A stretch of DNA of 64,000 bases from Pseudonocardia petroleophila (GCF_014235185.1 NZ_CP060131.1:4471501-4535500), one strand, 5' to 3'. Shown: positions 52,001 through 60,583, counted from the stretch's first letter. Numbers and translations: made by a program. The notes: generated by a model from the letters alone, not told the origin.

Positions 52001-52575
52001 CGATCAGCCTGCAGAAGGGCCAGAAGGTCTCGCTGGCCAAGCGCGGCGGCGGCAGCCTGTCGGTCGTCCGGATGGGCCTGGGCTGGGACGCGGTGAAGAA
52101 GCGCGGCCTGTTCGGCTCGCGCAGCCAGTCGATCGACCTCGACGCCTCGGCGCTGCTGTTCGACGCCGGCCGTCAGCTCGTCGACGCCGTGTGGTTCCGC
52201 CAGCTGCGCAGCAAGGACGGCTCGGTGCAGCACACCGGGGACAACCTCACCGGCGCGGGGGAGGGCGACGACGAGTCCGTGATCGTCGACCTGGCCCGGC
52301 TCTCGCCTGCGGTCGCGCAGATCGTGTTCACGGTCAACTCGTTCACCGGCCAGGACTTCACGCAGATCGAGAACGCGTTCTGCCGCCTCGTCGACGAGAC
52401 GACGGGCGAGGAGCTGGCCCGCTACGAGCTCTCCGGCTCCGGCACGCACAACGCCCAGATCATGGCCAAGGTCGCGCGGGACGGGCAGGGCGGCTGGAGC
52501 ATGACGGCCATCGGCGCGATCGCGTCGGGCCGCACGTTCCAGGACCTGCTGCCGGCCACGGCCGCACACCTGTAG
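51997..52575 (+). CDS. TerD family calcium-binding stress protein
   Basis: 192 aa. TerD domain: MGLGWDAVKKRGLFGS, IDLDASALLFDAG and the calcium site HTGDNLTGAGEGDDES, then IENAFCRLVDETTGEELARY. It is a cytoplasmic protein thought to cluster at the membrane with TerC. GTG start within a GTGA overlap with the DUF475 gene. Convergent with terB across the family P palindrome. Confidence 0.92.
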   Translation: MTISLQKGQKVSLAKRGGGSLSVVRMGLGWDAVKKRGLFGSRSQSIDLDASALLFDAGRQLVDAVWFRQLRSKDGSVQHTGDNLTGAGEGDDESVIVDLARLSPAVAQIVFTVNSFTGQDFTQIENAFCRLVDETTGEELARYELSGSGTHNAQIMAKVARDGQGGWSMTAIGAIASGRTFQDLLPATAAHL

Positions 52576-52577
52576 GT

Positions 52578-52619
52578 CGTGCGCGAAGACGGTGGCCCTG
52601 GCCACCGTCTCCGCGCACG
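52578..52619. terminator. 42-bp palindrome (family P), bidirectional terminator
   Basis: 20-bp arms (52578-52597 and 52600-52619) with one mismatch and a CT centre, between the convergent terD and terB genes. The closest relative of the in-frame copy at 27298-27339. Confidence 0.8.
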
Positions 52620-52623
52620 TGCC

Positions 52624-53079
52624 TCAGAGGTCGAACTCGGCCGGCGCGATGCCGACGGCCAGGCACGCCTCGCGGACGGCCTGCTGCTCGTCCTTGTCGA
52701 AGTCGCCGTCGGCCCCGCCGACGATGATCCCGACCTGGATGACGGCCCGGGCCGCGGGCTGGTCCTTCTTGAGCTTGCCGATCGTGGCGATGGCCTCGAC
52801 CTTGCCGAACTCGTAGTCGGACTCCAGCTTCGAGGCGTAGAAGGTGAAGTGGTCCTGCAGCTCGCTGGGCGGGAAGACCTTCAGCGCCTCGTTGCTGCCG
52901 ATGAACCCGGCGGTCTTGCGACGCTCCTCGGCGCTGATCGTGCCGTCGGCGGCGGCGATGAGCGCGCACATCGCCATGCTCGCCTTCGCGAAGTCCTTGG
53001 ACTTGAACTTGGCGACCTCGGTGGTCGCCGTGGCCTGCAGGCCGGCCATCTTGGTCTTGAGCTGGTCGAAGAAGCCCAT
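52624..53079 (-). CDS. terB: TerB family tellurite resistance protein
   Basis: 151 aa all-helical protein. The two acidic metal-binding loops of TerB are present: AAADGTISAEERRKTAGFIG and VGGADGDFDKDEQQAVREAC. It binds divalent metal at the membrane-associated Ter complex. Last gene of the seven-gene minus-strand ter operon, 30 bases after the HAD gene. Confidence 0.92.
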   Translation of the reverse strand: MGFFDQLKTKMAGLQATATTEVAKFKSKDFAKASMAMCALIAAADGTISAEERRKTAGFIGSNEALKVFPPSELQDHFTFYASKLESDYEFGKVEAIATIGKLKKDQPAARAVIQVGIIVGGADGDFDKDEQQAVREACLAVGIAPAEFDL

Positions 53080-53109
53080 GGTGTCGCAATCGTCCTCTCG
53101 TCGGAGGGT

Positions 53110-53937
53110 TCACACCCTGCCACGCGCCGGTGATCGGCCCTGCACCGCCAACTCCCGGAGCACCCCCAGGAGTTCCGCACCGGCCGCACCACCCGTCGCG
53201 GAGGTGACGACGAGCCCGTCGCGGGTCCAGCCGGTGTCGTGCAGCTCGCCGTGCGCGGGGCGGACGGCGCGGTCGGCGGCGTCGAGCAGGTCGGCGTCGA
53301 GCAGGGAGTCGCCCGCGGCCAGCAGCGTGTGCGCGCCGAGCCGGGCGGCGACCTCCCGGGCGGCCGCCGACTTGGTGAGCCCGCGCGGCACGGCGTAGAC
53401 CTTGCGGCCCTGCAGCGACACGGTCCACCCGAGCTCGGCGCACCAGCCGGTGAGGTCGCGGACCCAGCCGTCGGGCACCTCGGCGCGCTCGACGACGGCG
53501 TAGCAGAACAGGTCGCTCGCGGTGCGCCGGTTGAGCACGAAATCCCCGCTCACGGCGTCGAGGTGCTCCTGGACCCGGGCGAGCGGGGCGCACCCCGTCA
53601 GCCGGTCCCGCACGACGGCGGCCCAGTCGGGGTCGGGGGTGCCGTCGACCAGCAGGTGCCCGCCGTTCGCGGCGATCGCGTACCGCGGCGGCGGGCCCGG
53701 CAGGTGCACGCGCGCGAGCTGCTCGGGCGTGCGGGTCGTCGTGGGGACGATCTCGGCGACCTCGCGCAGCGCCCGGAACGCCGCGACGGCGTCCTCGGTC
53801 ATGAACGACAGGGGCACGCTCCGGTAGACCTCGACGCAGAGCAGGCGCGGGGCCTCGTGGTCGGGCATCCGCAGGTCCAGCGACCGGGCGGAGTAGATGA
53901 CGGTGCGGTCGAGGTCGAGGCACGCGACGACGCTCAT
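53110..53937 (-). CDS. HAD family hydrolase of the Ter biosynthetic module
   Basis: 275 aa. HAD motif I CLDLDRTVIY at the N-terminus, motif II TTTRT near residue 67, and motif III/IV GDSLLDADLLDAAD near 220. A phosphatase of the Cof/sucrose-phosphatase-like subgroup with a cap domain; in Ter operons it is proposed to dephosphorylate the nucleoside-like product. ATG start overlaps the StiP-like stop by 4 bases. Confidence 0.85.
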   Translation of the reverse strand: MSVVACLDLDRTVIYSARSLDLRMPDHEAPRLLCVEVYRSVPLSFMTEDAVAAFRALREVAEIVPTTTRTPEQLARVHLPGPPPRYAIAANGGHLLVDGTPDPDWAAVVRDRLTGCAPLARVQEHLDAVSGDFVLNRRTASDLFCYAVVERAEVPDGWVRDLTGWCAELGWTVSLQGRKVYAVPRGLTKSAAAREVAARLGAHTLLAAGDSLLDADLLDAADRAVRPAHGELHDTGWTRDGLVVTSATGGAAGAELLGVLRELAVQGRSPARGRV

Positions 53938-55058
53938 CGGCTCGCGGCCAGCCCGTCGGCCCCGGTGGCGCCCCGCGTGTAGCGCGGGTGGATGAGCCCG
54001 ACGCAGCTGTAGGGCAGGTCGTCGACCTCCTCCACCGGCACGCCGCGCTGCTCCGCGAGCAGCCGGACGTGGGCGAGGTCGGCCGCAGGCGCACCCACCC
54101 GCGTCAGCACCTTCCACGGGACGCGGCGCAGCAGCACGCGGGTGGTCTCGCCGACGCCGGGCTTGACCAGGTTGACGTCGCCGATGCCGTAGGCGTCGAC
54201 GATCCGCTCGACCGCGGCCCACCCGGCGTGGTCGGGCTCGCGGTCGACGGGCCCGGAGGTGTCGGTGACGCCGGGGAACCCGGCGGTGACGGCGTCGAGG
54301 AACGCGTTCGACACGTCGGAGCCGGCGAGCTCGCGGTAGAACTTCGCGCCGTGGTACTGCCCGGGGCCGATCAGCCGGTCGTTGAGCACGGTGCGCGACA
54401 CCAGCCCGGACACCGTCGAGTTGAGGCAGGCCGAGGCGATCAGCCAGTCGTCGCGGGTGCCGAAGGTGCGGGCGCAGCGACCGGGATCGGCGAGGACGGC
54501 GAGGTCGGGGTCGAAGCCGCGCCCGTCGGCGGCCAGCGCCGCCGCCAGCTCCCGGTTGATCGCGCCCTTGCCGGTCCAGCCGTCGACGAACACGACCCGG
54601 GCGGGGTCGTGGTGCTCGGCGAGGTGGTCCAGCGCCAGTGCGTCGATGCCGCGCCCGCGCACGATCGACACCGCGTAGTGCGGCAGGTCCAGGCCGTGCC
54701 GGGCGGCGGCCCAGCGGCGCAGCAGGATCCCGACGGGGGTGCCCGCCCGGGCCAGGGAGGCGAGCACGACGCCGGGCCCGCGCTCGCGCAGGACCAGCTC
54801 GGTGACGGTGCCGACGGCCTGCGCGAGGCGCGCCGCGGTGGCGTCGAGCGCGGTGCGGTACACCTCCAGGTAGGCCGCGTCGGGCTGGAACTCCACCGGC
54901 AGCGACTCCGCGTAGTGCGCCCCGCCGCTCTGGATCGCCTCCTCGCGCTCCTCGGTGGGCGCCTCCAGCTCCGCGCCGGACAGGTCGGTGAGCAGCCAGC
55001 CGACCTCGTCGGGGGCGTAGCTGCCGAAGCCGGGGCCCCGCAGCGGGTCCGGGGTCAT
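53934..55058 (-). CDS. StiP-like (PF11202) protein of the Ter biosynthetic module
   Basis: 374 aa. Usually annotated as a StiP cysteine protease; comparative work on Ter systems treats it as a phosphoribosyltransferase-related enzyme. Notable stretches: EEAIQSGGAHYAESLPVEF, the PRPP-loop-like VVFVDGWTGKGAINRELA, IGPGQYHGAKFYREL and PRYTRGA at the end. The D-G-W-T-G-K-G segment fits a PRTase better than a protease. Overlaps both neighbours by 4 bases, so it is co-translated with the PRTase-TRSP and HAD genes. Confidence 0.82.
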   Translation of the reverse strand: MTPDPLRGPGFGSYAPDEVGWLLTDLSGAELEAPTEEREEAIQSGGAHYAESLPVEFQPDAAYLEVYRTALDATAARLAQAVGTVTELVLRERGPGVVLASLARAGTPVGILLRRWAAARHGLDLPHYAVSIVRGRGIDALALDHLAEHHDPARVVFVDGWTGKGAINRELAAALAADGRGFDPDLAVLADPGRCARTFGTRDDWLIASACLNSTVSGLVSRTVLNDRLIGPGQYHGAKFYRELAGSDVSNAFLDAVTAGFPGVTDTSGPVDREPDHAGWAAVERIVDAYGIGDVNLVKPGVGETTRVLLRRVPWKVLTRVGAPAADLAHVRLLAEQRGVPVEEVDDLPYSCVGLIHPRYTRGATGADGLAASR

Positions 55059-56407
55059 GGGGTGATCACCAGCGTGGTCCTCCGGGTCAGCGGCGCGAGC
55101 GCGGCGAGCAGCCCGTCGCGCAGGGCGGGGGTGTCGGCGGGCGGGTCGACGACGACCACCACGTGGTCCCAGGACCCGGGCCCGCCGAGGTTGTAGGCGA
55201 ACCGCGGGCCCGGGCCGTCGGCCGGGTCGTCGTGGGCGGGGAAGGTGATCCCGGTGCGCAGGGCGTAGCCCGGCTCGTCGACGACGACGGCGGGGGAGCG
55301 GGTGGTAGTGGAGAACCGGACCGCGCACCCGGCGTCGGCGAGGGTCTGGGCCAGGCGCAGCGGCAGCGCCATCAGCTCCTCGGTGCCCAGCACGAGCGTG
55401 TTCTCCCCCGGCTTCGCGCCGAGGGACCGGGCCAGCGCCGGGAGGGCGGCGTCGAGGGCGCGGTGGTGCTCGGCGAGGAAGCCGTGGCGACCGCCGACGG
55501 GCAGGCCGTCGGGCCACCCGCACTCGGCGAGGCGGACCGGTGCAGCAGGGTGGCTCTGCTCCGATCCGGTCGGCGTGGAGCCACCCCACTGCGACCCGTC
55601 GGCGAGGCCCGCCCGGACCTCCGCCGCCCGCTCGTGCACGTCGGCCGGCACCGTCACCTCCGCGCGGCACAGCGCCACCACGTCCAGGCGGGCCCCGAGC
55701 GCGGCCACCCCGCCGAGCAGCGCGTCGTCGGGCCGGGCGTCGACCAGGGTCGCCACGACGTAGCGCTCGCGCGGGTGGGCCGCGTGCAGCGCGGTGATCG
55801 TGTTGAGCACGGTGCGCCCGGTGCTGAGCTCGTCGTCGACCAGGACCAGGGGCCGGTCGCCGCGCAGCAGGTCGGGGTCGGCGGGCAGCAGCAGGTGTTC
55901 GGTGGCGTGCGAGTGCTCCTCGCTGAACCCGCCCGCGGTGGCGAACCCGGCCACCGGACGGCGGGTGGAGTGCAGGTGGTCGCACTGCAGCGCCTCGGCG
56001 ACGCAGTGCCCCAGCGCGGTCGCGGTCTCCGCGTAGCCGAGCACCAGCGCGTCGACGGCGGTCCGCCCGGCCCCGGCCGTCAGCCCGAGGGTGATCGCGG
56101 CGCTGCGCTCCCCGCCGACGGCGGCGTGCAGCAGGTCGACCGGCAGCGCGCGGGGCCCGCGCCCGGCCAGCGCGTCGGCGACGAGCCCGCCGAGCAGCAG
56201 GCCCGCCGCGCGCACCAGCCGCGGATCGGTCGGCATGTGCTTGCCCAGGACGCGCGACACGAGCAGCTGGGCGCGCCGCGGGTTGCGCCGCAGCGCGAGT
56301 CCGAGCAGGACCGCGGGGTCGGCGCCCGGGCCGGCCGCACGGACGTGCACGCCGATCCGGTCGGCGAGGGGGGACGTCGGGAGGGTCACCGGCGCAGTGT
56401 GTGTCAC
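55055..56407 (-). CDS. Phosphoribosyltransferase with TRSP domain, Ter biosynthetic module
   Basis: 450 aa. Residues 1-265: orotate PRTase-like fold with the PRPP loop VLVDDELSTGRTVLNTI and the HSTRRPVAGF segment. Residues about 295-450: TRSP domain (GENTLVLGTEELMALPLRLA, RFSTTTRSPAVVVDEPGYAL). The two are joined by a linker that includes 17 residues coded by a degenerate family Q palindrome. Thought to build a nucleoside-like metabolite with the StiP-like, CitE-like and HAD enzymes. GTG start overlaps the aldolase stop by 4 bases. Confidence 0.85.
   Translation of the reverse strand: MTHTAPVTLPTSPLADRIGVHVRAAGPGADPAVLLGLALRRNPRRAQLLVSRVLGKHMPTDPRLVRAAGLLLGGLVADALAGRGPRALPVDLLHAAVGGERSAAITLGLTAGAGRTAVDALVLGYAETATALGHCVAEALQCDHLHSTRRPVAGFATAGGFSEEHSHATEHLLLPADPDLLRGDRPLVLVDDELSTGRTVLNTITALHAAHPRERYVVATLVDARPDDALLGGVAALGARLDVVALCRAEVTVPADVHERAAEVRAGLADGSQWGGSTPTGSEQSHPAAPVRLAECGWPDGLPVGGRHGFLAEHHRALDAALPALARSLGAKPGENTLVLGTEELMALPLRLAQTLADAGCAVRFSTTTRSPAVVVDEPGYALRTGITFPAHDDPADGPGPRFAYNLGGPGSWDHVVVVVDPPADTPALRDGLLAALAPLTRRTTLVITP
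55542..55592. repeat. Degenerate 51-bp palindrome (family Q) inside the PRTase-TRSP gene
   Basis: Same 23-5-23 layout and TCCGG loop as the perfect palindrome at 16178-16228, with 5 of 23 arm positions mispaired. Length 51 (17 codons), read in frame as SQWGGSTPTGSEQSHPA, located between the PRTase and TRSP domains. Confidence 0.8.
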
Positions 56408-57582
56408 CTGGGCAGGCTGGCGGCGAGCAGGTCGACGAACGACACGCTCTCGCGCGCGACGCCGAACACCTGCGCCCGCAGCGCGGTGAGCCGCGCCCAG
56501 GCCATGTGCGGGCGGATCTCGTTCATCTTGTTGCCGTGCCCCGACGCCATCACGCCGCTGCCGCGCCCGGCCCCGAGCACCGCGGCGGCGTCGCGGTACT
56601 CCTCCGACGACACCACCGACAGCGCGTTGACGACGGCGACGTGGCTCGGGTGGATCGCGGTCTTGCCGTGCAGCCCGTTGGCCTTGTCCATCTCGACCTC
56701 GCGGATCAGCCCGTCGATGGCGCGGGAGACCAGCCTGCTGCGCAGCTCGCGCTCGTCGACGACGTCGAAGGGGGCCTGCCGCAGCTGCGGCTTGAAGATC
56801 CGCTCGGCCGCGGCGTAGTACTCCCACACCGGCCCGGTGACGGTGAACCCGGTGCCGTCGGCGCGCCCCAGCACGTTGACGACGTCACCGATCAGGTTGC
56901 TCACGACCTTGACGTCGTAGATCGTCAGCTCGGGGGAGCGGCGCAGGCCGTAGAGGGCGCAGAGGTCGGTGGCGCCCAGGCGGACCGCCAGTATCCGGGC
57001 GCGGTCGCGGTGCAGCAGCGCGCGCAGGCGGGTCAGCTCGTCGACGCGGGTCTCGGCGTAGAGCACGGCGCCCGACTCGATCACCGGCATCGCCAGCAGC
57101 CCGCGCCCGTCCCGGACGGGCCCGGCGCGGCCGTCGGCCTCATCGAGGGCGTGCAGGTAGTCGGTGCCCGACAGGGCGGTGAACTTGGGCAGCACGAAGC
57201 CGTCGAGGACGCGCACGGCGTCCCCCAGGCGCGCGACGAGCGCGGGCATCTGCCGCGGTTCGCGGACGCGGACGAACAGCAGCGGCAGCGCGACGGCGGG
57301 GTCGCCGTGCAGCTCGGTGAGGGCGCGGACGAGGTTGTCCTCCGCGGTCTCCACCTGCTCGTCGGCGATGGAGTCCTCGAGGCAGACGACCACGGACGTG
57401 ACGCCCGCGGCCGCCTGCTTGATGACGTCGGCGACCAGCGCGGGCCGGTCGGCCGGCATGTAGAGCGTGGCGCCGAGCGCCACCGAGAGCAGGTCGTTCC
57501 CGCTCTCGCGGGTGAACTGCTCCGGTGGCCGCTCGAAGAGCTCGTCCTGCTCGGACCCGCTCAGGAACCCGAAGTGCCTCAT
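56404..57582 (-). CDS. HpcH/HpaI aldolase / CitE-like lyase of the Ter module
   Basis: 392 aa. TIM-barrel CitE-like protein: GATLYMPADRPALVADVIKQ, VVCLEDSIADEQVE (conserved E/D), VLPKFTALSGTDYL, PVIESGAVLY, ILAVRLGATDLCALYGLRRS and KTAIHPSHVAVVNAL. Members in Ter operons are proposed to cleave or form a C-C bond in the same nucleoside-like pathway. ATG 57582 follows GAGAGG; the frame is open a few codons further. Confidence 0.88.
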   Translation of the reverse strand: MRHFGFLSGSEQDELFERPPEQFTRESGNDLLSVALGATLYMPADRPALVADVIKQAAAGVTSVVVCLEDSIADEQVETAEDNLVRALTELHGDPAVALPLLFVRVREPRQMPALVARLGDAVRVLDGFVLPKFTALSGTDYLHALDEADGRAGPVRDGRGLLAMPVIESGAVLYAETRVDELTRLRALLHRDRARILAVRLGATDLCALYGLRRSPELTIYDVKVVSNLIGDVVNVLGRADGTGFTVTGPVWEYYAAAERIFKPQLRQAPFDVVDERELRSRLVSRAIDGLIREVEMDKANGLHGKTAIHPSHVAVVNALSVVSSEEYRDAAAVLGAGRGSGVMASGHGNKMNEIRPHMAWARLTALRAQVFGVARESVSFVDLLAASLPR

Positions 57583-57603
57583 CGCAGAGCCTCTCGGTAA
57601 GGA

Positions 57604-57621
57604 GGCCACTGCGCTGTGGCC
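57604..57621 (-). other. Small hairpin between the TerA-like and CitE-like genes
   Basis: GGCCAC (57604-57609) and GTGGCC (57616-57621) enclose six bases, in the only sizable gap (50 bases) of the minus-strand ter operon. It might set relative expression of the TerD-type and biosynthetic genes. Confidence 0.4.
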
Positions 57622-57632
57622 GGGCTATCGGG

Positions 57633-58334
57633 TCACTTGCGTCCGCGGGCCCATTCCATGCCCCAGCCGTACGCCCGGTCGACGTCGGCCTGACCGCCGC
57701 GGATGTAGCGGACCTCCCGGTTGACGACCAGCTCGCCGCCTCGGTTCTCCAGCAGGGCGATGACGCAGGTCGGCGAGCCCGGGTCGGACTCGTCGAGCCG
57801 CACCTCGATCTCGGGGCCGGCCGTCGGGAACAGCGTGACGACGCCGTCGGCGCTGGCCCAGTTCGGGGTACCCTCGTAGATGAACGTGAACACCAGGATG
57901 CGGCGGATCTCGTTGATCCGCGACAGGTCGATGAACATGTTCTCGCCGCCGACGTTCGACCCGGAGCGGTCGTCCCCGTCGAGCCGGATGATCGGGGCGC
58001 CCTGGTAGGGGGCCTGGAACGCGTTGCCCAGGGCCTGCACCACGCCCTTGGTGCCGTCGGTGAACTCCCACAGGCACGCCAGGTCGAGGTCGACGCCTCC
58101 GCCGCCCCCGCCCGTCAGCTTGCTGAACAGGCCCTTCTTGGCCGGGGCCGCGCCGGTGCTCCACTGCAGGTTGACCCGCAGCTGGCCGCTCCCGCCGCCG
58201 CCCTTCTTCAGCGAGATGCTGGGTGCCGACTTCGTCAGGGTGACCTTCGACAGCGACACCCCACCTCCACCCGCGGACGGAGCCGACGCGGGCTGCTCGG
58301 GCTTGGACGGTCGCTTGTTGTAGTCGATGGCCAC
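57633..58334 (-). CDS. TerD/TerA-like stress protein
   Basis: 233 aa. A Gly/Ser/Pro-rich N-terminal stretch (to about residue 50) precedes a TerD-like domain: QLRVNLQWSTGAAPAKKGLF, VDLDLACLWEFTDGTKGVVQ, DGDDRSGSNVGGENMFIDLS. The site where canonical TerD has DNLTGEGEGDDE reads GDDRSGSNVGGEN, closer to TerA-type proteins. GTG start; 7 bases after the upstream TerD stop. Confidence 0.86.
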   Translation of the reverse strand: MAIDYNKRPSKPEQPASAPSAGGGGVSLSKVTLTKSAPSISLKKGGGGSGQLRVNLQWSTGAAPAKKGLFSKLTGGGGGGVDLDLACLWEFTDGTKGVVQALGNAFQAPYQGAPIIRLDGDDRSGSNVGGENMFIDLSRINEIRRILVFTFIYEGTPNWASADGVVTLFPTAGPEIEVRLDESDPGSPTCVIALLENRGGELVVNREVRYIRGGQADVDRAYGWGMEWARGRK

Positions 58335-58341
58335 GGCGACC

Positions 58342-58917
58342 TCAGACGTTGACGCCGAAGTCGCGGGCGATCCCCGCGAGACCCGAGGCGTAGCCCTGGC
58401 CGACCGCGCGGAACTTCCAGTCGGCGCCGTTGCGGTACAGCTCGCCGAAGACCATCGCGGTCTCGGTGGAGGCGTCCTCGGTGAGGTCGTAGCGGGCGAT
58501 CTCGGCGCCGCCGGCCTGGTTCACCACGCGGATGAACGCGTTGCGCACCTGGCCGAAGCTCTGCGAGCGGGTGTCGGCGTCGTAGATGCTGACCGGGAAC
58601 ACGACCTTGTCGACCTCGGCGGGCAGGCCGGCCAGGTTGACCTTGACCTGCTCGTCGTCGCCCTCGCCCTCACCGGTGAGGTTGTCGCCGGTGTGCTCGA
58701 CGGTGCCGTCGGGGCTGGTGAGGTTGTTGAAGAAGATGAAGTGCTTGTCGGAGACGGCCTTGCCCTCCGCGTTGAGCACGATCGCGGAGGCGTCGAGGTC
58801 GAACTCCGTGCCCGTGGTGGTACGGACGTCCCAACCGAGACCGACGATGACGTCGGTGAGGCCCGGGGCCTCCTTGGTCAGGCTGACGTTTCCACCCTTG
58901 GTGAGGCTGACTCCCAC
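58342..58917 (-). CDS. terD: TerD family calcium-binding protein
   Basis: 191 aa canonical TerD: VSLTKGGNVSLTKEAPGLTD, GLGWDVRTTTGTEFDLDASA, DKHFIFFNNLTSPDGTVEHT and the calcium loop DNLTGEGEGDDEQV. First gene of the minus-strand ter operon. GTG start after a GGAG site; TTGACA upstream at 59040-59035 on this strand. Confidence 0.94.
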   Translation of the reverse strand: MGVSLTKGGNVSLTKEAPGLTDVIVGLGWDVRTTTGTEFDLDASAIVLNAEGKAVSDKHFIFFNNLTSPDGTVEHTGDNLTGEGEGDDEQVKVNLAGLPAEVDKVVFPVSIYDADTRSQSFGQVRNAFIRVVNQAGGAEIARYDLTEDASTETAMVFGELYRNGADWKFRAVGQGYASGLAGIARDFGVNV

Positions 58918-59008
58918 GTACTGCTCCGAATCTGTTGTGGGGGGCTCGTTCCCCCCAATCCTCGCCCGGCCCGCGTCGCGTACCGCACAGCCGGGTCGAA
59001 CCCGACCG

Positions 59009-59040
59009 AGCATATCGGGACGGACCGGACCCGGTGTCAA
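59009..59040 (-). promoter_or_regulatory. Promoter of the terD-terB operon
   Basis: On the minus strand TTGACA (59040-59035) and TATGCT (59014-59009) are separated by 20 bases, longer than ideal. A G6/C6 hairpin (about 58939-58956) lies in the leader before the GTG. The 173-base gap to the GNAT gene holds no coding sequence; TAGCGT near 59078 may serve the GNAT. Confidence 0.5.
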
Positions 59041-59090
59041 GATGCCAAACGGTGAACGAGGGCGGCTGGTTCCCGCCTAGCGTGCCCGAT

Positions 59091-59594
59091 ATGGACGAGT
59101 TGCGGGTGGGACGCCCGGGCCCGGAGGCCGCGGGGGAGCTGTGGACGGTCCAGCGCGCCGCCTATGTCACGGAGGCGCAGCGCTACGACGCGCCGTGGAT
59201 CCCGCCGCTGCGGGAGACGCTGGACGAGGTCCGCGCCGACCTCGCCGGTGACGTCCCGGCGGCCGCGGCGTGGCTCGGGCCGCGGCTGGTGGGGTCGGTG
59301 CGCGGGCGCGTCGAGGGCGGGCTCATGGAGATCGCGCGGCTCACGGTCGCCCCCGACGTGCAGCGCCGGGGCGTCGGCCGGGCCCTGCTGACGGCGGTGC
59401 ACGCGGCCGCCCCGCCGTCGGTCGTGCGGTTCTGGCTGGTCACCGGCGCGCGCAGCGACGACAACCGGCGGCTCTACGCCGCGGCGGGCTACGTGGAGAC
59501 GGGCTCGGTCGTCGACTCCGCCGGGGTCGGGCTGGTGCGGATGGAACGGGACCGCGACCCGGGGGTATCAGCACGGTCCGGTCACGGTCCTTGA
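59091..59594 (+). CDS. GNAT family N-acetyltransferase
   Basis: 167 aa. The acetyl-CoA loop is V-x-x-x-x-Q-R-R-G-V-G-R-A (VAPDVQRRGVGRALLTAVHA), with EIARL before it and RRLYAAAGYVE after. Substrate unknown. ATG 59091 lies about 8 bases after a TAGCGT box, so it is likely leaderless. Not obviously linked to the ter operon across the divergent promoter. Confidence 0.88.
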   Translation: MDELRVGRPGPEAAGELWTVQRAAYVTEAQRYDAPWIPPLRETLDEVRADLAGDVPAAAAWLGPRLVGSVRGRVEGGLMEIARLTVAPDVQRRGVGRALLTAVHAAAPPSVVRFWLVTGARSDDNRRLYAAAGYVETGSVVDSAGVGLVRMERDRDPGVSARSGHGP

Positions 59595-59688
59595 TGTGGC
59601 CCCGCGCGGCGGTCGAGACTGCCGTCGCCGTCGGGGTGGCCGTTCGTCGCGTCTCGCCGGGCCCGGGCCCGGCGGATCGGAGTTCCGC

Positions 59689-60534
59689 ATGAGCACCCCG
59701 TCGGGACCGCCCCCGGGCTGGTACCGGGCCGCGGACGGCCGCTGGTACCCGCCGCCCGCCCAGCAGCAGTACCCGCCCCACCGGTACGGGCCGCCGCAGC
59801 AGCACGGCGGCCCCCCGCAGCAGTACGCGCCGCCGCAGCACGGGGCCCCGCCGCCCGCCCCGCGCCGCCGCGGACCGGGCCGCGCGCTGGTCGTCGTCGG
59901 GATCGTGGTGGTGGTGCTCGTCGTGCTCGGGGCGGTGGCGGTCAACCGGCTCGTCACGGGCATCGGGGAGAGCGTCGGCGGGCTGGCCGGCGGCACCGGC
60001 TGCGACGCCGTGTCGACCGAGGCCGTGGACGGCGCGCTCGGCGGGAGCTACGACGTCGTCCAGCTCGGGGCGCTGGGGGCGGTCGCGGCCCCCGTCCTGG
60101 ACTCCCGGGTCCTCGCCGACGCGCCGTCGTGCTGGGCGGTCGAGTCCGGCGACGGCGGGCGGCTCGCCCGGATCGCGCGCTACTCCGGGCCGGACGCCGC
60201 GGACCGGTTCGCCGCGGAGAGGGCGGCGGCGATGGGCACGACGGAGGACCGCGGCGGCGGGATCACCGTGTCCGCTGCGGCCTACTTCAACAAGGACGTG
60301 CCGGCCGGCGACGAGGCGTTCTGCACCACCGGCGACTTCACCGCCTCGGCCGGGGTGCTGGTGCGGACCGGCGACCTGCTGGTCTACGTGTCGACGACCG
60401 CGGCGGGCGACGGGGCGGAGTCGATCCCCGACATCGAGTTCGACCCGGCGGGCGGCGCGTCGGACGCGATCCGGTTCGGCACCGACGACGCCAACTGCGA
60501 CCGGGCGGTGGCGCTGGCGGCCCAGGTGCGGTGA
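59689..60534 (+). CDS. Pro/Gln-rich membrane-anchored hypothetical protein
   Basis: 281 aa. Residues 1-60 are a cytoplasmic Pro/Gln/Gly-rich tail starting with PPPGWYRAADGRWYPPP (a W-Y-x-x-x-D-G-x-x-R/W-Y/W motif common at actinobacterial membrane protein N-termini). One membrane helix follows (RALVVVGIVVVVLVVLGAVA), then an extracellular domain with four cysteines. No enzyme motif. ATG 59689 after CGGAG. Confidence 0.75.
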   Translation: MSTPSGPPPGWYRAADGRWYPPPAQQQYPPHRYGPPQQHGGPPQQYAPPQHGAPPPAPRRRGPGRALVVVGIVVVVLVVLGAVAVNRLVTGIGESVGGLAGGTGCDAVSTEAVDGALGGSYDVVQLGALGAVAAPVLDSRVLADAPSCWAVESGDGGRLARIARYSGPDAADRFAAERAAAMGTTEDRGGGITVSAAAYFNKDVPAGDEAFCTTGDFTASAGVLVRTGDLLVYVSTTAAGDGAESIPDIEFDPAGGASDAIRFGTDDANCDRAVALAAQVR

Positions 60535-60583
60535 GGCGGGCGGGCCCGGTCCTGTCGGGGGGCGGTCCTAGACTCCGGCAGCG

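Noticed and set aside
55590..55985. Small antisense frame beginning MGWLHADRIG at the family Q palindrome
   Set aside because: It arises because the palindrome reads similarly on both strands (compare the one at 16181); not a gene.
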